NCBI GenBank assembly: GCA_028694545.1
Contig: JAQVKV010000042.1
Coordinates: 1-9,526 of the forward strand
Reading direction: 5' to 3'
Length of the DNA stretch: 9,526 bases
Origin: Zavarzinia sp.
GTDB lineage: Bacteria > Pseudomonadota > Alphaproteobacteria > Zavarziniales > Zavarziniaceae
Each line of letters opens with the position of its first letter. The first letter of the stretch is position 1. Shown here one piece after another: positions 6,985 through 9,526 of this stretch. Position numbers and translations under genes: made by a program. The notes beneath the pieces were generated by a model. It ran no database searches. It was not told the origin of the DNA and saw nothing but the letters and a program-made list of their open reading frames with translations.

Positions 6985-7914
6985 ATGAAATCCATGCATG
7001 TCGGACGGTTGGACCTGAACCTGCTGGTGGTCCTCGACGCCATCTTCACCGAGGGCGGCATCACCCAGGCGGCGGCCAAGCTGAACCTGACCCAACCGGC
7101 GGTGAGCCACGCGCTCGCCCGCCTGCGCGACCTCCTCGGCGATCCCTTGTTCGTGCGCGCCGGGCGCGGCCTGACCCCCACGCCCTTTGCCCGCAACCTG
7201 ATCGATCCCGTGCGCCAGTCCCTGCGCGGGCTGGAGATCGCCCTGTCGGAAGCGGCGCATTTCGATCCCGCCACCAGCCGGCGACGTTTCATCCTCGGCA
7301 TCCGCGACGTGCTGGAAGCCCGCATCCTGCCCGCCCTGCTCCACCGCATCACCGAAGAGGCGCCGGGGGTCGACCTGTCGGCGATCCATATCGACCGGCG
7401 CGAGCTGGAAGGCGAACTGGCCGCCGGCCGGGTGGATGCCGCCCTCGACATCTGGCTGGGCCTGCCCGAACGCATCCACCGCCGCCTGATGATGGAGGAC
7501 CGTTTCGTGGTCATCGCGCGCAGCGGGCACCCCCGCGTACGCGGGCGCATCGATCTCGACGGCTATCTGGCGGAACAGCATGTCCTCGTTTCGGCGCGGA
7601 CGGCGGGGCCGGGGCTCGAGGACGTGGAACTGGCCCGGCACGGCCACAGTCGCCATGTCCGCCTGCGCTGCCAGCATTATTTCGCAGGCTGCCGCGTGGT
7701 CAGCCAGACCGATCTCGTCCTGACCATGACCGAGCATTACGCCCGCATCACCAATCGCCCCTTCGCCAACCAGATCCTGCCCTTCCCCCTGGAGGCCCCG
7801 GGGCTCGACGCCTATCTCTACTGGCACGCCAATGTCGAGGCGGATCCGGCCAACCGCTGGCTGCGGCGGGTGATCGCCGAGACCATGGCATCCCTGCCCA
7901 CGCGGGATCTCTGA
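6985..7914 (+). CDS. LysR-type transcriptional regulator
   Basis: A 309-residue LysR-family regulator of standard length. The winged helix-turn-helix occupies about residues 8-66: LDLNLLVVLDAIFTEGGITQAAAKLNLTQPAVSHALARLRDLLGDPLFVR pattern, with the recognition helix around QPAVSHALARLR (37-48). The linker helix follows (about 67-92), and residues 96-305 form the periplasmic-binding-like effector domain. The opening is characteristic of the NodD/NahR/LinR/PcpR-like branch, whose known effectors are mostly aromatic or other small organic compounds; the effector here is unknown. The ATG at 6985 gives MKSMHVGRLDLNLL; the ATG at 6994 is an equally credible start and neither has a good ribosome-binding site. 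LysR proteins usually control adjacent genes, but the exporter upstream already has its own divergent TetR. The downstream phosphopantetheinyl transferase is the more natural candidate target. Confidence 0.93.
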   Translation: MKSMHVGRLDLNLLVVLDAIFTEGGITQAAAKLNLTQPAVSHALARLRDLLGDPLFVRAGRGLTPTPFARNLIDPVRQSLRGLEIALSEAAHFDPATSRRRFILGIRDVLEARILPALLHRITEEAPGVDLSAIHIDRRELEGELAAGRVDAALDIWLGLPERIHRRLMMEDRFVVIARSGHPRVRGRIDLDGYLAEQHVLVSARTAGPGLEDVELARHGHSRHVRLRCQHYFAGCRVVSQTDLVLTMTEHYARITNRPFANQILPFPLEAPGLDAYLYWHANVEADPANRWLRRVIAETMASLPTRDL

Positions 7915-8031
7915 TCCGGCGTAACCAGAACGGCGACATTCGCCCGGCATCAGCCCATTTTGAATGCTCTTGTGCTCCAATTCTGGGGGACCCTGCCCCT
8001 AGTCTCGGACATGATGCGGCGCACAAATTTC

Positions 8032-8784
8032 ATGCACTCCCCGCAAGACCACAACCGATGGTCACAGCCGAGGGAATCCGTGTCGGTGGAGGCGGAAGCC
8101 TGGGTCGTCGACCTGGAGCTTGCTGACAACTCTGTTCAAGATCTTGATTTCTTTACATCTATGTCAGAAAAGGCGCGGGCGGCACGTTTGCGCCGCCCCA
8201 TGGACCGGCAGCGCTTCAGCCGGGGCCGAGCCGCGCTGCGCCAGATTCTCGCCCGACGGACGGGTATTGCACCGCAGCACCTGGATATTATTCCTGATGC
8301 ATCCGGTCGTCCGCACTTGCAGGGAATCGACCATCTGGATTTCAATTGCTCCCGAACCGGCAGTTTCGCCGTCATCGCGTTGTCACAGGGGTGCCGCCTC
8401 GGCATCGACATCGAGCAGCGCCGCGACGATTTCCCCTGCCGGCAGATGGCCCACACCTTTTTTTCGGCCTCGGAGAACGCGACCCTGTCCCGCCTGCCCG
8501 ACGAATGTCACACCGCCGGTTTTTTCCAGGCCTGGGTATCCAAGGAAGCCTGCGTGAAAGCCTGGGGCATGGGACTTTCCCTGCCGCTCGCCGCTTTCGA
8601 CGTCGAGGCGGACCCCGCGCGGCGTCCCGCCCTGCTGGAGCACCGGCCGGGTGACGCGCCGCTATGGCTCTATCCGCTGACGGGACCGGCGCACCATGTG
8701 GTGGCGCTGGCTGCCGACCGGCCGCTGCGGCGCATCGATGTCAATCATGTCTCGCTGTCGGACTTGTGCCGGCCAGTGCCCTGA
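8032..8784 (+). CDS. 4'-phosphopantetheinyl transferase, Sfp/AcpT superfamily
   Basis: The family moves the phosphopantetheine arm of coenzyme A onto a serine of acyl, aryl or peptidyl carrier proteins. With the start used here it has 250 residues. Motifs are DRQRFSRGRAALR (58-70), GRPHL (92-96), FNCSRTG (104-110), the magnesium-binding GIDIE (124-128; D126 and E128), and KEACVKAWGMGL (161-172; E162 and K166). Catalytic residues are intact, but FNxSH is FNCSR: arginine 108 replaces the histidine that contacts CoA in Sfp. The start is uncertain. ATGs at 8011 and 8032 and a TTG at 7960 lack ribosome-binding sites. GAGGGA at 8070-8075 would serve GTG codons at 8080 or 8086, giving about 232-234 residues beginning at the conserved fold (VEAEAWVVDLEL). 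No carrier-protein gene lies in the window. Confidence 0.88.
   Translation: MHSPQDHNRWSQPRESVSVEAEAWVVDLELADNSVQDLDFFTSMSEKARAARLRRPMDRQRFSRGRAALRQILARRTGIAPQHLDIIPDASGRPHLQGIDHLDFNCSRTGSFAVIALSQGCRLGIDIEQRRDDFPCRQMAHTFFSASENATLSRLPDECHTAGFFQAWVSKEACVKAWGMGLSLPLAAFDVEADPARRPALLEHRPGDAPLWLYPLTGPAHHVVALAADRPLRRIDVNHVSLSDLCRPVP
8070..8075 (+). promoter_or_regulatory. Possible ribosome-binding site for a downstream GTG start of the PPTase
   Basis: GAGGGA lies 4 nt before a GTG at 8080 and 10 nt before a GTG at 8086, both in the PPTase frame. It is the only Shine-Dalgarno-like sequence near any candidate start, so the true protein may begin here. Confidence 0.35.
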
Positions 8785-8829
8785 GATGATGGGCGGCATG
8801 CGCCATGGATGGGGCCAATGCTCCTGTCG

Positions 8830-8843
8830 GCGCGCGCGCGCGC
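8830..8843. repeat. (GC)7 dinucleotide tract
   Basis: Fourteen bases of strictly alternating G and C lie in the 102-nt gap between the PPTase and the glycosyltransferase, 43 nt upstream of the latter's start. Such alternating tracts can slip in length and can adopt Z-DNA under supercoiling. No function is evident, and no clear promoter or terminator was recognised in this gap. Confidence 0.7.
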
Positions 8844-8886
8844 TCCCTACCATGGCGCCGGTCTCCACAAGGCGGGTTCTGTCCTG

Positions 8887-9526
8887 ATGCGTATCACCAT
8901 TCTTGCGGTCGGCACCCATGGCGATGTGCGGCCCTTCCTGGCGCTGTCCCGCGAACTCCAGGCGCGCGGCCATGCGGTCACCATCACCACCGGCCGCAAT
9001 TTCGAGGGACTGATACGCGGCCACGGCATCGGCTTCGCGCCGATGACCGCCGACTATGAGAAACTCATGCGCAATTCTCCCGAGATGGTCGAGGCGGGCA
9101 TGAGCCTCGTCAAGGGCACGCGGCTGATGCGTTCCCTCCTGCTCGACATGGCGCAGCACTGGGCCGAGGAAGGCATGGCCGCCTGCCAGGACGCCGAACT
9201 GATCGTCGGCCAGGGCTCGGGTACCGTGCTGGCGCTGTCGCTGGCGGAGGCCCTGAACGTGCCCTCGGTGCAGGTGCAGTTCCAGCCGGTCACGCCCTGC
9301 GGCGACATTCCGCCCGTCATGCTGCCGCCGAGCCCCTTCCGCCTGCCCGGCTTCATCAACAAGGGCCTCTACCACGGCTTGCGCATCACCATCTGGCAAT
9401 TGTTCGAGGATGCGATCAACGACGTGGTGCGCAAGGACCTGGGCCTGCCGCCGCTGACCTATTCGGACGTCTACCGCAACCAGGCGCCGGAACGCCGCCG
9501 CATCCTCTATGCCTATTCGGAACAGG
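8887..9526 (+). CDS. Glycosyltransferase, GT1/GT28 type (sterol-glucosyltransferase-like), N-terminal part
   Basis: The first 213 residues of a GT-B fold glycosyltransferase are present; the gene runs off the right edge. It opens MRITILAVGTHGDVRPFLALSRELQARGH, the GTxGDVxPxLALxxxL pattern of the N-terminal acceptor-binding domain shared by bacterial UDP-glycosyltransferases and sterol 3-beta-glucosyltransferases (UGT80/MGT-like). The ELIVGQGSGTVLALSLAEALNVPSVQVQFQP stretch (about 105-135) fits the same domain. The C-terminal nucleotide-sugar-binding motif is outside the window, so activity cannot be verified. Known members glycosylate sterols, hopanoid- or carotenoid-like lipids, macrolides or rhamnolipid precursors; the acceptor here is unknown. 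The ATG at 8887 has AAGGCGGG about 10 nt upstream. The 102-nt gap after the PPTase leaves open whether they are co-transcribed. Confidence 0.88.
   Translation, partial: MRITILAVGTHGDVRPFLALSRELQARGHAVTITTGRNFEGLIRGHGIGFAPMTADYEKLMRNSPEMVEAGMSLVKGTRLMRSLLLDMAQHWAEEGMAACQDAELIVGQGSGTVLALSLAEALNVPSVQVQFQPVTPCGDIPPVMLPPSPFRLPGFINKGLYHGLRITIWQLFEDAINDVVRKDLGLPPLTYSDVYRNQAPERRRILYAYSEQ

Noticed and set aside
5662..7980. A 772-codon open frame on the minus strand across the permease and LysR genes
   Set aside because: It is antisense to two well-supported genes, its translation is rich in Gly/His/Gln/Asp/Arg without any recognisable domain, and long stop-free antisense frames are expected in DNA with GC-rich third positions.
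8662..9399. A 245-codon minus-strand open frame over the PPTase end and glycosyltransferase
   Set aside because: The plus strand encodes a clear glycosyltransferase N-terminus with a ribosome-binding site; the antisense translation has no family features.
1..9526. CRISPR array, tRNA, rRNA, riboswitch, insertion sequence or retron-like structure
   Set aside because: I looked in all gaps and found no regularly spaced repeats, cloverleaf, terminal inverted repeats, transposase or reverse-transcriptase motifs. The gaps are all under 200 nt.

Overview
The window is about 9.5 kb of dense, high-GC coding DNA. Strong G/C preference at third codon positions, short intergenic gaps and the protein families all fit an alphaproteobacterium (perhaps Rhodospirillales- or sphingomonad-like). 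That placement is an impression from composition and protein style; no rRNA or marker gene is present to prove it. I see no tRNA, rRNA, CRISPR array, insertion sequence or phage gene.

Layout. (1) Bases 1-1051, minus strand: a short-chain dehydrogenase/reductase (SDR) followed 19 nt later by the start of an acyl-CoA dehydrogenase that runs off the left edge. They look like one fatty-acid or acyl-CoA catabolic operon. (2) Bases 1236-1859, minus strand: a TetR-family repressor. (3) Bases 1944-6918, plus strand, divergent from the repressor: a tightly packed three-gene exporter operon. It encodes an HlyD-type periplasmic adaptor, a 929-residue ABC-ABC-permease fusion of the RbbA/YhiH type, and a second ABC-2 permease of the YhhJ type. 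The order matches E. coli yhiI-rbbA-yhhJ, and the regulator-plus-exporter arrangement recalls E. coli cecR-ybhGFSR. A perfect 20-bp palindrome sits between the repressor and the exporter and is the obvious operator. (4) Bases 6985-7914, plus strand: a LysR-type regulator. (5) Bases 8032-8784, plus strand: an Sfp-type 4'-phosphopantetheinyl transferase. (6) Bases 8887-9526, plus strand: the N-terminal part of a GT1/GT28-type (sterol-glucosyltransferase-like) glycosyltransferase that runs off the right edge.

How the genes may work together. The TetR protein probably represses both itself and the exporter from the shared palindrome and releases it when a small lipophilic compound binds. The adaptor and the two complementary permease halves would then form one inner-membrane export complex, powered by the fused nucleotide-binding domains. 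Those domains are asymmetric, with one consensus and one degenerate ATP site. The LysR, phosphopantetheinyl transferase and glycosyltransferase genes share a strand but are separated by gaps of about 100 nt, so they need not be one operon. No carrier-protein, polyketide synthase or NRPS gene is visible for the transferase to act on.

I found no clearly new system. The points most worth checking are the palindrome with embedded -35 elements, the regulator/fused-exporter combination, the PPTase with an altered CoA-site motif, and a short AT-rich word recurring near three gene starts.
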